Positions 25,817-36,541 are shown, numbered from the stretch's first letter. The stretch is 64,000 nt of DNA from Pseudoalteromonas sp. UG3-2 (GCF_037120705.1 NZ_JAWLJU010000001.1:434001-498000); one strand, 5' to 3'. A program made the numbers and translations. The notes: a model not told the origin generated them from the letters alone.

Positions 25817-26758
25817 TTAGCAAAAGCCATTTATATGCTCTGTAATTTCAGCAAAAAACTGTTCACGCTTGTGCGGCAGTAACTGATGTTGAGATAGAAA
25901 TAGATAGTCCGTTAACAAGCGAAATAAGCCCCAACAGTTAGCGCGCAATTGCAGTTCAGCTTGGGTCGCTAGATCATTGCTATAACAGTTGATCAACTGC
26001 TGATGTACCTCTTTGTCAATAATATTTCCGCTGGCATGCCAGTTAATGGCCACTAAATCAAAAGCAGGGTCGCCAAAATGAGCTCGCTCCCAATCAATCA
26101 GCTGCAAGGCATTGTCAGAGTTTAAGATCAAATTATTCGGATGAACATCACCATGAACCATTGAAAATGGTGAGATAACAGCAAAATGCTTTTGATGTTG
26201 CGACAATATGGCGGCAATGCGAGCTTTGATATTGAGAAGCTGCTTGTCTTGTAGCGCATTAGAGCGAGAAAAATAACGCCAGCTTTTTTCCAGTGTTAGC
26301 GCCGGATTTAGTTGAATATCTCTGGGGTGAAGGAGGCTTCCAGCAGTACCGGCCATCACACCATGCACCAATTTTAGCGCTTTTGTAAGCGCTGACAGTG
26401 GAACTTGCTGCCACTGATTAAGTGTCTGACCGCTAACGTGCTGAAGCAATAATGCCCCTGAGTGACCAACAAGCGATTTTTCCTCAAAACGTGCATCCAG
26501 CCCTAGGCTGGTATTAGCCAGTAATTTATAGGCTTGCGCCTCCTTTTGTAAGCCGTGACTAACATACCCTTTGGATAACTTTACTACCCATTGTGCGCTG
26601 TTTTTCAGGATAATTAGAAAGTTATTGTTACTCACTCCACCTGACATTGATCTGACGACCAAGTGCTGAACATCCGCTTCAGACAAACCAAGCAAGCTTT
26701 TTATTGCATCAATGGCCAAGCCTTGGGTATCACACTTTACTTTATTGGCCTCAAACAC
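25817..26758 (-). CDS. Phosphotransferase family protein (APH / choline-thiamine kinase-like)
   Basis: A 313-residue protein with a kinase-like fold. The N-lobe has SGGVSNNNFLI and WVVKLSKG. The catalytic loop is MVHGDVHPNNLIL, and the metal-binding segment is LIDWERAHFGDPAFDLVA. These are the hallmarks of the APH/choline kinase/ThiK group. Closest in style to thiamine or choline kinases, but substrate is not decidable. It stands alone on the minus strand. Confidence 0.85.
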   Translation of the reverse strand: MFEANKVKCDTQGLAIDAIKSLLGLSEADVQHLVVRSMSGGVSNNNFLIILKNSAQWVVKLSKGYVSHGLQKEAQAYKLLANTSLGLDARFEEKSLVGHSGALLLQHVSGQTLNQWQQVPLSALTKALKLVHGVMAGTAGSLLHPRDIQLNPALTLEKSWRYFSRSNALQDKQLLNIKARIAAILSQHQKHFAVISPFSMVHGDVHPNNLILNSDNALQLIDWERAHFGDPAFDLVAINWHASGNIIDKEVHQQLINCYSNDLATQAELQLRANCWGLFRLLTDYLFLSQHQLLPHKREQFFAEITEHINGFC

Positions 26759-26863
26759 TAAAAAGCCTCGTACAAAACGTTACTGCTAATCGCATCATCT
26801 GAGCACTCAAAATAGCCAATCTTTTGGTTTTAGGCCAGACTTGTTATGGCTAAACCCACCTTG

Positions 26864-27022
26864 TTAACGCTTAGCAATAATCCAAACGGCATGGACTATT
26901 CCAGGTATATACCCTAATAAAGTCAATAAGATATTGAGCCAAAATGCACCGCCCAAGCCAACTTGAAGAAATACACCCAAAGGCGGCAACAGAATTGCAA
27001 TGATGATTCTCAGTAAATCCAT
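26864..27022 (-). CDS. YqaE/Pmp3-family small membrane protein
   Basis: A 52-residue protein with two transmembrane helices (about 4-22 and 28-49) and the family signature LLPPLGVFLQVG..FWLNILLTLLGYIPGIVHAVWI. The long frame starting at 27220 is not real: the ATG at 27022 has a GGAGA ribosome site 5 bp upstream and gives the usual family length. Family members affect membrane potential or stress tolerance; precise role unknown. Confidence 0.9.
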   Translation of the reverse strand: MDLLRIIIAILLPPLGVFLQVGLGGAFWLNILLTLLGYIPGIVHAVWIIAKR

Positions 27023-27161
27023 ATTCGTCTCCAGCAAATCCTCACATCCATTAGATATAAGCTCTTGCATGTAACAATAAAGTGTACTTGTTAGTGTAGA
27101 CAACAAATAGTCATCTGGTGGAACTTCTAACGCTGAATTTGGCTTTACTGGTCTCAAGCTC

Positions 27162-27395
27162 TCAACCTGAACGTTTCTTTCTAAGCCTTCCACGGCGTTT
27201 AAGAGTAGGCTTAGAAACAAAAAAGTATTGTTCTATCAGTACCAAAATAAACGAGTAAAAACCAATCACACTCAGAGATATCAGTAATTTTCCAAGATGA
27301 AATGGATCAGAGAAAAGCAGGTATTTGAATCCGACGACGTCAAATGTAAGAGCACTTAACAACAAGGCTAAGCACATCATAATAATGGCTTTCAA
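27162..27395 (-). CDS. Small membrane protein, unknown
   Basis: A 77-residue protein with two hydrophobic segments (about 3-19 and 35-60) and a very basic tail (KPTLKRRGRLRKKR). The start is probably the TTG at 27395, preceded by AAAGGA at 8 bp; the ATG at 27380 is an alternative. No family recognised. Confidence 0.5.
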   Translation of the reverse strand: MKAIIMMCLALLLSALTFDVVGFKYLLFSDPFHLGKLLISLSVIGFYSFILVLIEQYFFVSKPTLKRRGRLRKKRSG

Positions 27396-27816
27396 ATTAA
27401 CTATCCTTTTAATTTGTTTGCGATAAATTTTATCTTAGCCCAGTTTAGCAGAGAATGCAGCATAAATATTGGTATCAAAAAATACCAATATTTGGGCCCT
27501 GTATAATTTTTAAAGGTAAAGTATGAATAAGCGGTAATAACGTAAGTTTCGCCGCTTTCCTCGCAGAAAGTTAACCATTAAGGAAAGAATAACGAGAAAG
27601 GAAGGTTCGACTATTATGACAGTTTTCGCCGCACTTTTTTAAGCAATTTGGCATTTCACCGTCGTCATATCTAATGTAATAGCCAGTAGTAATGCCACTT
27701 TACAGCGCTGCGATTGCAAGTGGCTTAGTGTGCATCGAAAAGCGGTGTTAAAGGTTTGCTTTTCATAACAAACACTTAATGTGGTTAAACGCTGCTAGTT
27801 GAGCGCCAGAGGGCAC
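27396..27816. other. Non-coding stretch upstream of the chemoreceptor 3' end
   Basis: About 420 bp without a convincing reading frame. I see no strong hairpin with a U-tract, no riboswitch-like element and no repeat shared with the rest of the window. Confidence 0.5.
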
Positions 27817-30585
27817 TCAACTATTACTCACCACTTGTAACGAGTTGTTGTCATCTTTACCGGTATCAAACTGTTCGACCATTTCCCTCAGCTCATTGGC
27901 TTTAGTGAGCAAAGTGATCCCGGAGGCATTGGTCATTTCCACTAGGGTATTATTTTTTTGAGTGATTTCATCAATTTGCTTAATGGCCAAATTAATTTGT
28001 GCAATACCACTTGATTGGGTATCGCTGGCATCAGCAATTGTTTGTACCTGCGATGCCAAAGTACTCGCATTGGCAATAATGGTGTTCAGCGTTTTTCCTG
28101 AGTCGGCTGCAAGCTTGGCTCCTTGTTCCACCTTAACATCACTTGTAGAAAGCAATGCTGCGATGTCTTTAGACGCGCTGGCACTTTTTAATGCCAGCTC
28201 CCTCACCTCTGAAGCCACCACTGCAAAGCCTTTGCCCTTATCCCCTGCCCGAGCGGCCTCAACCGAAGCATTTAATGCCAATAGGTTAGTTTGAAAAGCA
28301 ATGGAGTCTATGACCTCGATAACGGTTTGAATTTCTCTAGCACTGCGGGTGATCTCGTCCATAGCCGCAATCGTCGAGCTGACCGCCTTTCCGCCCTGTG
28401 TTGCCTGTTGGTTCACTTCTACCGATAACTGATCGGCGGCTTTGGCATTAGTAGCGTTAGAATGAACGGTTTCCGATATTTCGCCAATTGAGACGCGAGT
28501 CTCCTCTACCGAAGCGGCTTGCGATGACGAGCGCTCACTCAGCTCTTCTATGCCAGAGGTGATTTGTTGTACCGACACCGTGATGGATTCCGCCATCGCC
28601 ATCAGTTGTTGCATCATCTCAGCCAGTTTACCGACACTGCTGTTCACTGACTGCTTCAATAAGGCAAAATCACCATTGTAATTCCGACTGACTTGTCGAG
28701 TTAAATCGCCCTGCGACAACCCCTCCATCACATGCATACAGTCTTTGAGTGGCGCCTCAATGGAGTCAAGGGTGTTATTCATCGCAGCAATGATGTTGCG
28801 GTACGCTCCCTTATGTTTGCTCACTTCTGCGCGCTGATGCAAGTCACCATCATTAGCGGCCTGAGCCAAAACAGCCGTGTCAGCAGCCATATTATTTATC
28901 GCGGTTAAACACAGCTGTAAGCTGTCATAAATATGCCTAAAGTCGCCTTTGTAGCCCTCACTACTGAGCTCCGGCTGCTCTCCTTTAGCCAAACTGTCTA
29001 GGCAAGCTGTGGTTAACGTAATAGGTGCACTCAGTGCATCTAAGGTTGCATTGACACCGACAATGATTTTGCGAAATTCGCCGCGATGTTTGCTGGTATC
29101 GGCACGTTGTGAAAGTTTTCCTTCACTGGCTGCGGTAACCAGACTAGAGGTATCATCTAACAATAAATTAAGTGCTGCGGTGGCTTGCTCAAGTGCCTGC
29201 TTTATTTCTTTAAACTCGCCTTTAAAGTCACCGTTGATGGCATCTGGTATGTCTCCTTTAGCCAGCTGAGCTAAGTAATTTTTGGTTTGTTCAATGGGTG
29301 ATTCAACGGCTTCTAATAGCTGATTTAACCCAGTGGCAATAACAGCCATGGAACCTTGATAATGCGTGGTATCTATTCTCTCACTTAAGCGGCCATCGGC
29401 TGCAGCCGCAATGAGCCCTTCAACCTGTTGCTGCGCTTGCTTTTCGAGAGTTAAGTCTTCGAACTCAAATACGGTGCCAAGCCTTGCACCTGAGTCATCG
29501 CTTACTGGGCTTGCGATCACTTCAAGGGTTACCCCTTTACTGTGCCAGAGCCACTGCAGCGGGGTCGTCAAAGTATTCGACTTACTCAGCTGGGTATTAC
29601 TCTCCACTACGGCCTGAGGTAATGGTTGATTAAGCAGTGATGAGGGCAGCGATAACGCTTGATGATACTTAGCAACTAACTTCTCACATCGCTCATTAGT
29701 GTATATTATCTGGCTATCGTCGTTAACCACCAATACGGGTACCGCGACATTATCCAGTGCATAGCGCAGACGTAAACTCTCAGCGGCCTGCAGCTCAAGG
29801 CGCTCAGTGGCCTCGCGCAAACTGTCTTGCATTTTATTTAAATTTGTTAGTAGATCTCCTACTTCATCGTCACTGGTGACGGCAATAGTATTATCAAAGC
29901 GGCCATTGGCAATGGCTTTGGCAGTGCTTGAAGCCTCGTTTACCGGCTTTGTGATCAACTTTTGCATATACCAGGTTAGTAAAGCGAGAGTGATAAGCGC
30001 AATAATAATAAGTGCAGCAATACTCCAATTGATCACCGTTAACTTAAATTTGGTGATTTCGGCGTCGCGGCTGCTGACCAAGTCATTTATCTGTTGATTT
30101 ATTTGCAGCAAATATTGACTCGAGCGACGGTCAATTCCACTCACAGCTTGATCCGCCAAACGAGCATCAAAGTTTGACTGTTTAAAGCGCTCTAAGCCTT
30201 GCCGATACTTGTCGCCGAGCTGCTGATGTTCTTGTTGAAAAGACTGGATCTCGTTTTCCAGCCTTGGTGGTAAAGCGTAGCGCTGTAACAACTGCGTCAG
30301 CTGCGATTGCACACTGGCTTCTTTGCTTTCAAAGCGCTGCCAGTATTTATTTAGCTGCTCAGCATTACTGCCACGCAACAACACATTTTTCCACTCTTGT
30401 ACTTGCGTCTTAAAGTCTTCGAGCACTAAATTGACTTGCTCGCGGGCGGCCAATTCTTCACTGATCAAATCATCGTATTGCTTTGCCACTTGTTTTAATA
30501 CAAACACCGTCGAAATAGCAGCCACCAGTAGCACAACTAAGCCACTGCTAACGGCCGTAAGTAACTTCGCTTTAACGCTTTTCAT
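27817..30585 (-). CDS. Methyl-accepting chemotaxis protein with PAS and repeated HAMP-like modules
   Basis: A 922-residue chemoreceptor. Transmembrane helix 1 spans about 9-31; a helical periplasmic domain follows; helix 2 spans about 185-207. Then come a HAMP domain, a PAS domain (about 275-380: [30 protein letters not shown]...), and a series of about four similar modules (about 385-660). Each contains an A..G.L..R.(D/E) motif followed by a KG(A/E)(F/Y) segment. The signalling domain has the conserved hairpin tip [40 protein letters not shown]. It stands alone, divergent from a deacetylase-like gene. Ligand unknown. Confidence 0.93.
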   Translation of the reverse strand: MKSVKAKLLTAVSSGLVVLLVAAISTVFVLKQVAKQYDDLISEELAAREQVNLVLEDFKTQVQEWKNVLLRGSNAEQLNKYWQRFESKEASVQSQLTQLLQRYALPPRLENEIQSFQQEHQQLGDKYRQGLERFKQSNFDARLADQAVSGIDRRSSQYLLQINQQINDLVSSRDAEITKFKLTVINWSIAALIIIALITLALLTWYMQKLITKPVNEASSTAKAIANGRFDNTIAVTSDDEVGDLLTNLNKMQDSLREATERLELQAAESLRLRYALDNVAVPVLVVNDDSQIIYTNERCEKLVAKYHQALSLPSSLLNQPLPQAVVESNTQLSKSNTLTTPLQWLWHSKGVTLEVIASPVSDDSGARLGTVFEFEDLTLEKQAQQQVEGLIAAAADGRLSERIDTTHYQGSMAVIATGLNQLLEAVESPIEQTKNYLAQLAKGDIPDAINGDFKGEFKEIKQALEQATAALNLLLDDTSSLVTAASEGKLSQRADTSKHRGEFRKIIVGVNATLDALSAPITLTTACLDSLAKGEQPELSSEGYKGDFRHIYDSLQLCLTAINNMAADTAVLAQAANDGDLHQRAEVSKHKGAYRNIIAAMNNTLDSIEAPLKDCMHVMEGLSQGDLTRQVSRNYNGDFALLKQSVNSSVGKLAEMMQQLMAMAESITVSVQQITSGIEELSERSSSQAASVEETRVSIGEISETVHSNATNAKAADQLSVEVNQQATQGGKAVSSTIAAMDEITRSAREIQTVIEVIDSIAFQTNLLALNASVEAARAGDKGKGFAVVASEVRELALKSASASKDIAALLSTSDVKVEQGAKLAADSGKTLNTIIANASTLASQVQTIADASDTQSSGIAQINLAIKQIDEITQKNNTLVEMTNASGITLLTKANELREMVEQFDTGKDDNNSLQVVSNS

Positions 30586-30778
30586 GCCCGAAATCCTTTA
30601 TTATGAAAAGTTTATTACAGCTAAAGATAGGACACCAAGTAGGTTTCCACAAACCTAGTACCGCAAATGTACTCAAGCGACATCTCCCCATAACAAGGTA
30701 ATAGTCCAAGTTGCCTAACTAGTATTGCCATTGCTACACTGGCACCAGCCGTGTACCCTGCATCAGTTGAGGAATAAA

Positions 30779-31690
30779 GTGGTTTCAGCGAACCCAAACC
30801 TACCTTTGGTATACCATCCAAACTATTCATTTAGTTTTGACCCTAACCATCGCTTTGTTATGAGTAAGTTTGCGCGCTTGTTTCAAGAGGTGCAGCAACT
30901 AGGGCTCGTCCATAACAACGTGTACAAACCAGAGGTTGGCTCGCCAACGCCATTAGAGACGGTTCATTGTGAACAGTATTTGTGGGATTTATGGCGTAAC
31001 CAACTAGACTCCAAAACCATGCGTAGGATCGGGTTACCTTGGTCAGAACCATTAATGGCAAGAACCTTTACCGCCCCCCTTGGTACCCTTAAAACCGCCG
31101 AGCTGGCATTGCAACATGGAGTTGCTTGCCACCTTGCTGGCGGCACCCATCATGCCCATTATGACTTTGGCTCAGGTTTTTGTATGGTGAATGATTTAGC
31201 TTATACAGCCACCACCTTGATTGCGCAGCAGCGCGTCAATAATGTCTTAATCTTTGATTTGGATGTTCACCAAGGTGATGGCACGGCGGCGATGCTAAAG
31301 CACCACCCCTATATTTATACATGTTCCATTCACTGCGAAAAGAACTTCCCCTTTCGTAAGCACAGCAGTGATTTAGACATTGGCCTTGAGATTGGCCTCA
31401 CAGACACAGAGTATCTAGATATTGTCGCCCATACGTTAGAGTCCTTGATACGTGATTTGAACCCAGAGTTAGTTCTCTATGATGCTGGTGTGGATGTCTG
31501 GCAAGGGGATAGCTTAGGTAAGCTCGATATTTCTTGGTTGGGGATAGCTAAGCGTGATGCCTTAGTATTATCCATGTGTCAGCGCCATGGCATTCCTGTG
31601 GCTACCGTTATCGGTGGTGGTTATGACAAAGATCATCAACGCCTAGCCAAACGCCACGCCTTAGTGGTTCAACAAGCCGCAAAAATTTAA
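30779..31690 (+). CDS. Histone deacetylase superfamily protein
   Basis: A 303-residue zinc-dependent deacetylase-fold protein. A GTG at 30779 is preceded by GAGGA at 6 bp and is preferred to the TTG at 30725. Catalytic segments are GGTHHAHYDFGSGFCMVND (His dyad), FDLDVHQGDGTA (Asp and His zinc ligands) and YDAGVDVWQGDSLG (second zinc Asp). The layout is like bacterial members related to class IV HDACs. Bacterial homologues act on acetylated small molecules or proteins; substrate unknown. It is followed by a terminator. Confidence 0.9.
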   Translation: MVSANPNLPLVYHPNYSFSFDPNHRFVMSKFARLFQEVQQLGLVHNNVYKPEVGSPTPLETVHCEQYLWDLWRNQLDSKTMRRIGLPWSEPLMARTFTAPLGTLKTAELALQHGVACHLAGGTHHAHYDFGSGFCMVNDLAYTATTLIAQQRVNNVLIFDLDVHQGDGTAAMLKHHPYIYTCSIHCEKNFPFRKHSSDLDIGLEIGLTDTEYLDIVAHTLESLIRDLNPELVLYDAGVDVWQGDSLGKLDISWLGIAKRDALVLSMCQRHGIPVATVIGGGYDKDHQRLAKRHALVVQQAAKI

Positions 31691-31800
31691 AATTTTTTTG
31701 ATCCAAATACAATCTTGCCACGTTTACTATTATCGAAGGGTTTGAACGGTGCAGTCACAAGACGCACTCTTGGATAACCCCCCTTCACGATGGCACTATT

Positions 31801-31832
31801 AAAGCGCACTTTATGTGCGCTTTAGCTTTTTT
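31801..31832 (+). terminator. Rho-independent terminator after the deacetylase gene
   Basis: AAAGCGCAC (31801-31809) pairs with GTGCGCTTT (31815-31823) around a 5-base loop, followed by AGCTTTTTT. It lies between the deacetylase gene and the convergent binding-protein-like gene. Confidence 0.85.
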
Positions 31833-32613
31833 ATGGCCCTACAAATTTTTTGTTGTGCTCTGCCAAGGCTCGCCTAAACCTATTAATCACACTCGGATTA
31901 GAATTTAGATTGAACGCAGCACAGGCACGCTGTTTCGTGATTTTTTTAATTTCGTAAATCGGCGTTACCATATCGTAGTCAAACCCTGCTGCTTTCATGG
32001 TTTCACTCATGGTGTATTCGGTTCCCGCGAGCAGGTCAATACGCTTCGCCACTAACAGCTTAGCAAATTGCGCAGGCTGGGCTGAAACATCTAAATGCAC
32101 CCCAGGTAGCAAGCCGTGAGCCAAAAAGTGTTCGTAGTAAGAATCGCCTTTCACCACCGCAGTGACATAGCGTTTGGCATCTTCAATGGTATTAATGGCA
32201 ATATCATCGCGCTCTTCGAGTTTAAAAAAGTACACCCCAACCGGCCGGATCAACGGGCATGCCCATTCAAATAGCGCTTCACGTTCTGGGTTTCGGTAAA
32301 TTGAATAGATCATGGTATTGGGCCGCGACTGAGCCACCTTCATGGCACGCACCCAAGGATACATTTTTATTTCGTAATCGATCCCAGCTTGCTCTAATAC
32401 TTGCTTAATCTTTTTGGTGGCGCGGCCGACTATCTCTCCTTTCTCATTGGTATAGTTGTAAGGTCGCCACTGCTCAGTTACCACTAGCAGTTTTGTTGCC
32501 CACGCACGAGCACTCAATGTTAGCCCCAGCAGCATAACTAGAGCAAAAAAAGCGCTGCTTAATGAGTTGTTTTTAGATGAGGTTTTGCATTTAGCTAACA
32601 ACTGATGCACCAT
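31831..32613 (-). CDS. Periplasmic solute-binding-like protein (SBP_bac_3 type)
   Basis: A 260-residue protein with an N-terminal hydrophobic segment ending SARAWA (about residue 39) and the fold pattern of family 3 extracellular solute-binding proteins: LLVVTEQWRPYNYTNEKGEIVG, a central WVRAM and IYSIYRNPEREALFEWACPL. Stand-alone proteins of this type are common in this group, without ABC permease genes. The start codon lies only 8 bp from the divergent TPR gene, so one of the two true starts may be further in. Ligand unknown. Confidence 0.8.
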   Translation of the reverse strand: MVHQLLAKCKTSSKNNSLSSAFFALVMLLGLTLSARAWATKLLVVTEQWRPYNYTNEKGEIVGRATKKIKQVLEQAGIDYEIKMYPWVRAMKVAQSRPNTMIYSIYRNPEREALFEWACPLIRPVGVYFFKLEERDDIAINTIEDAKRYVTAVVKGDSYYEHFLAHGLLPGVHLDVSAQPAQFAKLLVAKRIDLLAGTEYTMSETMKAAGFDYDMVTPIYEIKKITKQRACAAFNLNSNPSVINRFRRALAEHNKKFVGP

Positions 32614-32621
32614 ACGATAAA

Positions 32622-33521
32622 ATGAAATTCGAAACCACCAATATGAGAAGCATAGTACTTATTATATTACTCGTCGCGTTGAGTTTTTCGGTAAACGCAC
32701 AACAGTCTAGCGCCAACGAAAAACCCACTCAAGCTCAGCAACAACAAGCGGTGACTGAACTGAGAGAACCTATGTACCGCCCCCTTATTGAGCGCTATAT
32801 TTTAGACGAACTAAAGGCCGTACGAGAAGACCAAATGCGTTTGCGCGCCGATATTGAGCGTAAAATAAGCCACTCGCAATTAGAAACAGCCGATCGTGCT
32901 ATCACTTACACCACAGATACCGTTAATAATGTGCTGTTTCTTATCACTGCCGCCGCTTCCATACTTGTGGTTGTAGGTTGGACTTCCTTTAGGGATATAA
33001 AAAGCAAGGTTGAGGATATTGTCAGCCAGCGTGTGGGTACCATCACCGATGAATATGAAGAAAGGTTATTGTTACTGGAAGAAAAGCTCCGAGAGCGCTC
33101 TGAAGAAATTCTCAATAACCAGAAGAAAATATCCATCACCAACGAGGTACATTCACTGTGGATGCGCGCCAACCTAGAAAGTGACATGAACTCAAAAATT
33201 GAAATTTATGATGAAATATTGAATCGTAAACCGGAAGATGTCGAAGCGATTGCGTATAAAGCGGATGCCTTACTAGAACTCGGTGAGACTAATACTGCCA
33301 TTGATTTATGTAACCAAGCGTTAGAAATAGACAGCGATTATGGTTATGCCTACTGGCAGCGAGCTTGTGCTTACGCCATGCTATACAAGCATGCCGATGC
33401 CATGGCCGACATTCGCATGGCACTTGAATATGCACCGAACTTAAAGAATGAATTACAACATGAACCTGCTTTTGCAAGCTTAGCTGACAACCAAAGCTTT
33501 AACGACTTGGTGAATAGTTAA
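32622..33521 (+). CDS. Membrane-anchored TPR protein with coiled coil
   Basis: Up to 299 residues. The likely start may be the ATG at 32643, which gives a good signal peptide (MRSIVLIILLVALSFSVNA) and leaves more room for a divergent promoter. After a Gln-rich hydrophilic stretch there is a transmembrane helix (about 105-123), a coiled coil (about 125-170) and tetratricopeptide repeats (about 175-290). Probably a scaffold in the cell envelope. No specific family recognised. Confidence 0.75.
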   Translation: MKFETTNMRSIVLIILLVALSFSVNAQQSSANEKPTQAQQQQAVTELREPMYRPLIERYILDELKAVREDQMRLRADIERKISHSQLETADRAITYTTDTVNNVLFLITAAASILVVVGWTSFRDIKSKVEDIVSQRVGTITDEYEERLLLLEEKLRERSEEILNNQKKISITNEVHSLWMRANLESDMNSKIEIYDEILNRKPEDVEAIAYKADALLELGETNTAIDLCNQALEIDSDYGYAYWQRACAYAMLYKHADAMADIRMALEYAPNLKNELQHEPAFASLADNQSFNDLVNS

Positions 33522-34389
33522 GTCGCAGCAACAGCTGTGATTGCAGCTGCTTAATTAAGCCAACGGGGTGTTGTGACTCTGAAACAAGGGGGCTGGAGAG
33601 GTAATGTACTTCAGCCTCAGACAGATCAATCTGCTGTTTAGCCTGCTGCATAAACGCACTGGAATAGAATAGCTTGGCTAAACTTCCATCTTGCATTGCC
33701 AAAGACAACCCATAACGTAAGCGCCGGTGCAGTGCTAAGTTGCCCTTTTTCACGTAAAACGTCACCATCGCCGGATAAACCAACACGCTTTTTGCTAAAA
33801 ACCCAACATGGCGCTGGTTTAACAACATCAGTTCAGGGAAGATTTCAATTACCCCCCGTGGAAAGAGGTATCCACGTTGCTGCGCTAATAAGTGATACAT
33901 TGCCTTAGTGTTATTTTCTTTTACCACGGTAAAACCCGCCTCTTCAAACACTCTAACATCAGGCCAATTCTTTCCAAGTAATACGGAATAGCGTTTTAAA
34001 TTTGCAAGGGACGCAGTAGCTAAGTCAGCTTAGTCGCTATTGTTTAGCGCTAATATTCTGACGCCAAAGCTGCCAAAAGCCAGTGGAATGTTGACCGTCA
34101 ATGCCTGTGCGTCCCTCATGGGAGTTGCCACTGTCCAAAAAACGTCTACATTACCTTTATCTAATTCTTTGAATTGCCTTAATTGATTAATCGGCACATC
34201 GATGGGCTCTAGCCAATACTCGCCATATTTTGTTTGCGACTTATCCAGTGCTAAGCGTAATGCCGACAAAAAGTAAGCGTTTTGTGGCGATATATTAATG
34301 GTTGCGGCATCCACTACTCGGATCACCATGGACTCGGCCTTGGCAATAAAGCTTATCAGCAGTCCAAAAAACAAGATTAACCACTGCAT
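33499..34389 (-). pseudogene. Solute-binding-protein gene interrupted by one in-frame stop
   Basis: The upstream part (34389 to 34030) encodes a signal peptide and the first 119 residues of a substrate-binding-like protein ending at TAA (34030-34032). Reading on in the same frame without any shift gives about 26 further sense codons. It then joins the 150-codon open frame to 33499 (MFEEAGFTVVKENNTKAMYHLL...), which has the right second half. The gene is thus about 296 codons with a single nonsense codon. Either it is a recent pseudogene or a sequencing error. It lies 9 bp after fpr, probably in the same transcript. Confidence 0.8.
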
Positions 34390-34398
34390 AACAACCCC

Positions 34399-35142
34399 TT
34401 ACCAGTATTGCTCTACGGTGATTTGTCCGGGCTTTGCCCGTCGGTGACGTTGATAGCCCATTTGCTGCAGCTGTGCACTACAGGACTTAACCATATCTGG
34501 ATTGCCACAGAGCATAAAATGACTGTGCTCGGGAAATTGCTCATAGCCAAGGTGCTGAAGCAGCACGCCATTTTCAATTAAGTCTGTCACTCTACCTGCT
34601 AACCCTCCGACTTCTGGTGGCTCTCGGGTGATCAAAGGTTGATAGACAAAGTTGTCACGGCTTTGTGCTAACTGTTGTAATTTTTCGCGGTAACAGAGGT
34701 CGTCATTAGTTCTAACTCCATGGATTAAGATTACTTTATCAGCCTGCTGCCAGACATCTTCGCTATCCAACATAGACAAAAAAGGCCCTATGGCCGTGCC
34801 AGTACTTATCATCCATAAAACGTTACAAGGTGGGATTTCATCCAGGGTAAAAAAGCCGGTTGCTTGATGGGCAATATCAACGTATTCACCTACTTTAAGT
34901 TGGTGTAATGGCGGAGTCAGTTGGCCACCTTCAACTTCTACGAGTAAAATTTCCAGTAGCTCACTTTGCGGTGGATTTACAAAAGAATAGGCACGCGCTA
35001 CGCGCTTATCGTCTTGCTGTAAGCTAATTTTGGTGTATTGCCCTGCTTTAAACGGTGCAATATCGGCTTTAATTTTGACTGAAAATAGCGTCTCGGTCCA
35101 ATGTATGATGTCAACAATTTCACCTTTCACCCATTGCGCCAT
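34399..35142 (-). CDS. fpr: Ferredoxin/flavodoxin-NADP+ reductase
   Basis: A 247-residue cytosolic FAD enzyme close in length to E. coli Fpr. Visible are the FAD-binding GQYTKISL and RAYSFVNPP segments, the NADP region ISTGTAIGPFLSML, and the C-terminal CGNPDMV. The C-terminus ends VEQYW, as in the family. It begins at the ATG at 35142 behind GGAGGAGG; the longer frame uses a TTG in the ribosome site. It supplies or takes electrons between NADPH and ferredoxin or flavodoxin, often in oxidative stress. Confidence 0.92.
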   Translation of the reverse strand: MAQWVKGEIVDIIHWTETLFSVKIKADIAPFKAGQYTKISLQQDDKRVARAYSFVNPPQSELLEILLVEVEGGQLTPPLHQLKVGEYVDIAHQATGFFTLDEIPPCNVLWMISTGTAIGPFLSMLDSEDVWQQADKVILIHGVRTNDDLCYREKLQQLAQSRDNFVYQPLITREPPEVGGLAGRVTDLIENGVLLQHLGYEQFPEHSHFMLCGNPDMVKSCSAQLQQMGYQRHRRAKPGQITVEQYW

Positions 35143-35405
35143 AACCTCCTCCAATTTTATTTACACCATCAAATACTAGCGGTTAGCACTTTAAACCATG
35201 GCAAAAAGGCCGTGTTTGTCAATAAATTCTGTTATTTGTACTAACGCGCTAACTTAAGCCTTTTGGGTTGATAAACAAGATAATGAAATGAAATTGGCAT
35301 GTTGGTGAGACAGCTGTTTTGCTATTGTATTCCCGACGCCACAGTCGATGACCACCATTTGCTTTACTTCAGCCCCTTAAAGAGGAAAAGTGCACACTGG
35401 TGCCA

Positions 35406-36377
35406 CTATTGACACCACTGTGGCGTTAAATTCAGAGGTAAAGGATCTCGCTCGGGAATTTGCTCTTGTACTGCAACAGTCGGTATATTAAATGCTGTAA
35501 TATGAGCGTTAACGATATTCGCAAAGGTCTCAGACGCGACTTGTTGTAATGCCGTTGCCATTGTGTCGCTAAGCACTAAACTCTGTCTATTTGGGCTCTG
35601 CACCAGTTGCTTAGCCACCTCTCGCAGCCATGTCAGGTAATTTGCTCTGGTTTGATTGATCTCTTCATCGTCTGCAAGCGTTGCCATCGCCTGTTCATAG
35701 GCATTTAAATCGCGGTTAATCAGGTAAAGCCCGGCACTGTTTAAACTCACCAGCCTAATGGCGCGTTGATTGTTGCTGTTAGCGTAAAGCTCAATGGCGC
35801 GATTATAGTGTTGCAGCGCCTGATCAATCTTGCCAGTCGCTGTGGCGGCATTACCCAATGCCGTTGTTAGGCCGGCACGCATAAAATCAGGTAAAAACTG
35901 TTGCTCAATGCCAGTCAGTAAGTTATAGCCAATAGCAGGTTGCCCCATGCGGGTGTAAGCTATAGCGATATTAATTTTAATCGCCGATTTATATTGGCGC
36001 TTTTCAGCCAGCTCTAAGGCACAGCGGTAATAGGTAACGGCTGCTTTGTTTTGTTCTCGTAGACGATAAGCAACCCCAATGTTACTCAGGATCTTGGCTT
36101 TGTTTTCTGCCACCTGATCACTGTATTGAGGCTTTTTCAGTGCATTGATTGCCGATATTAAGGTTTTGTTATCATATGCTTGTGCACTGGCTCTGATAGC
36201 TAAGTAATGCAAGCGGTAACGTTGTAGTAGCGATAAATCGTCTCTTTTGAGGGTCTGTTGATAAAGTTGTACAGCCTGCCTAGGGTCATTTTTAGCAAGG
36301 TCTTCTAAAGTTAAAAACACGCTATTGCTGAGGCTGGTTACCCCAAGCATAAAGCTAAAAACCATGGTTACTATCAT
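35406..36377 (-). CDS. Exported TPR-repeat protein, unknown
   Basis: A 323-residue protein with a weak N-terminal hydrophobic stretch (MIVTMVFSFMLGVTSLS) and at least four tetratricopeptide-like repeats (about 20-215, for example KAKILSNIGVAYRLREQNKAA and QALQHYNRAIELYANSNN). The C-terminal 110 residues are non-repetitive. No named family. It stands alone on its strand. Confidence 0.7.
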   Translation of the reverse strand: MIVTMVFSFMLGVTSLSNSVFLTLEDLAKNDPRQAVQLYQQTLKRDDLSLLQRYRLHYLAIRASAQAYDNKTLISAINALKKPQYSDQVAENKAKILSNIGVAYRLREQNKAAVTYYRCALELAEKRQYKSAIKINIAIAYTRMGQPAIGYNLLTGIEQQFLPDFMRAGLTTALGNAATATGKIDQALQHYNRAIELYANSNNQRAIRLVSLNSAGLYLINRDLNAYEQAMATLADDEEINQTRANYLTWLREVAKQLVQSPNRQSLVLSDTMATALQQVASETFANIVNAHITAFNIPTVAVQEQIPERDPLPLNLTPQWCQ

Positions 36378-36541
36378 CTAGTTTGCCACTCCCTAATCTA
36401 CTTTTTTCACTCTCTTGGCACTATCAACATAGTGCAGATACATCGCCCTCGCAGAGAAAAAAGAAACCCAAAGCTAGATTAAATTATAAACCATGAGGTT
36501 AAGTTGCAACATACGTCACTATGCTGACTTTTGTAACAGGC

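Noticed and set aside
26864..27220. 118-residue protein
   Set aside because: Only the last 52 residues match the YqaE/Pmp3 family, with a ribosome site directly before that ATG; the extension is non-coding.
27962..28294. Plus-strand frame of 110 codons opposite the chemoreceptor
   Set aside because: Mirror of the strongly conserved MCP signalling domain; typical shadow frame.
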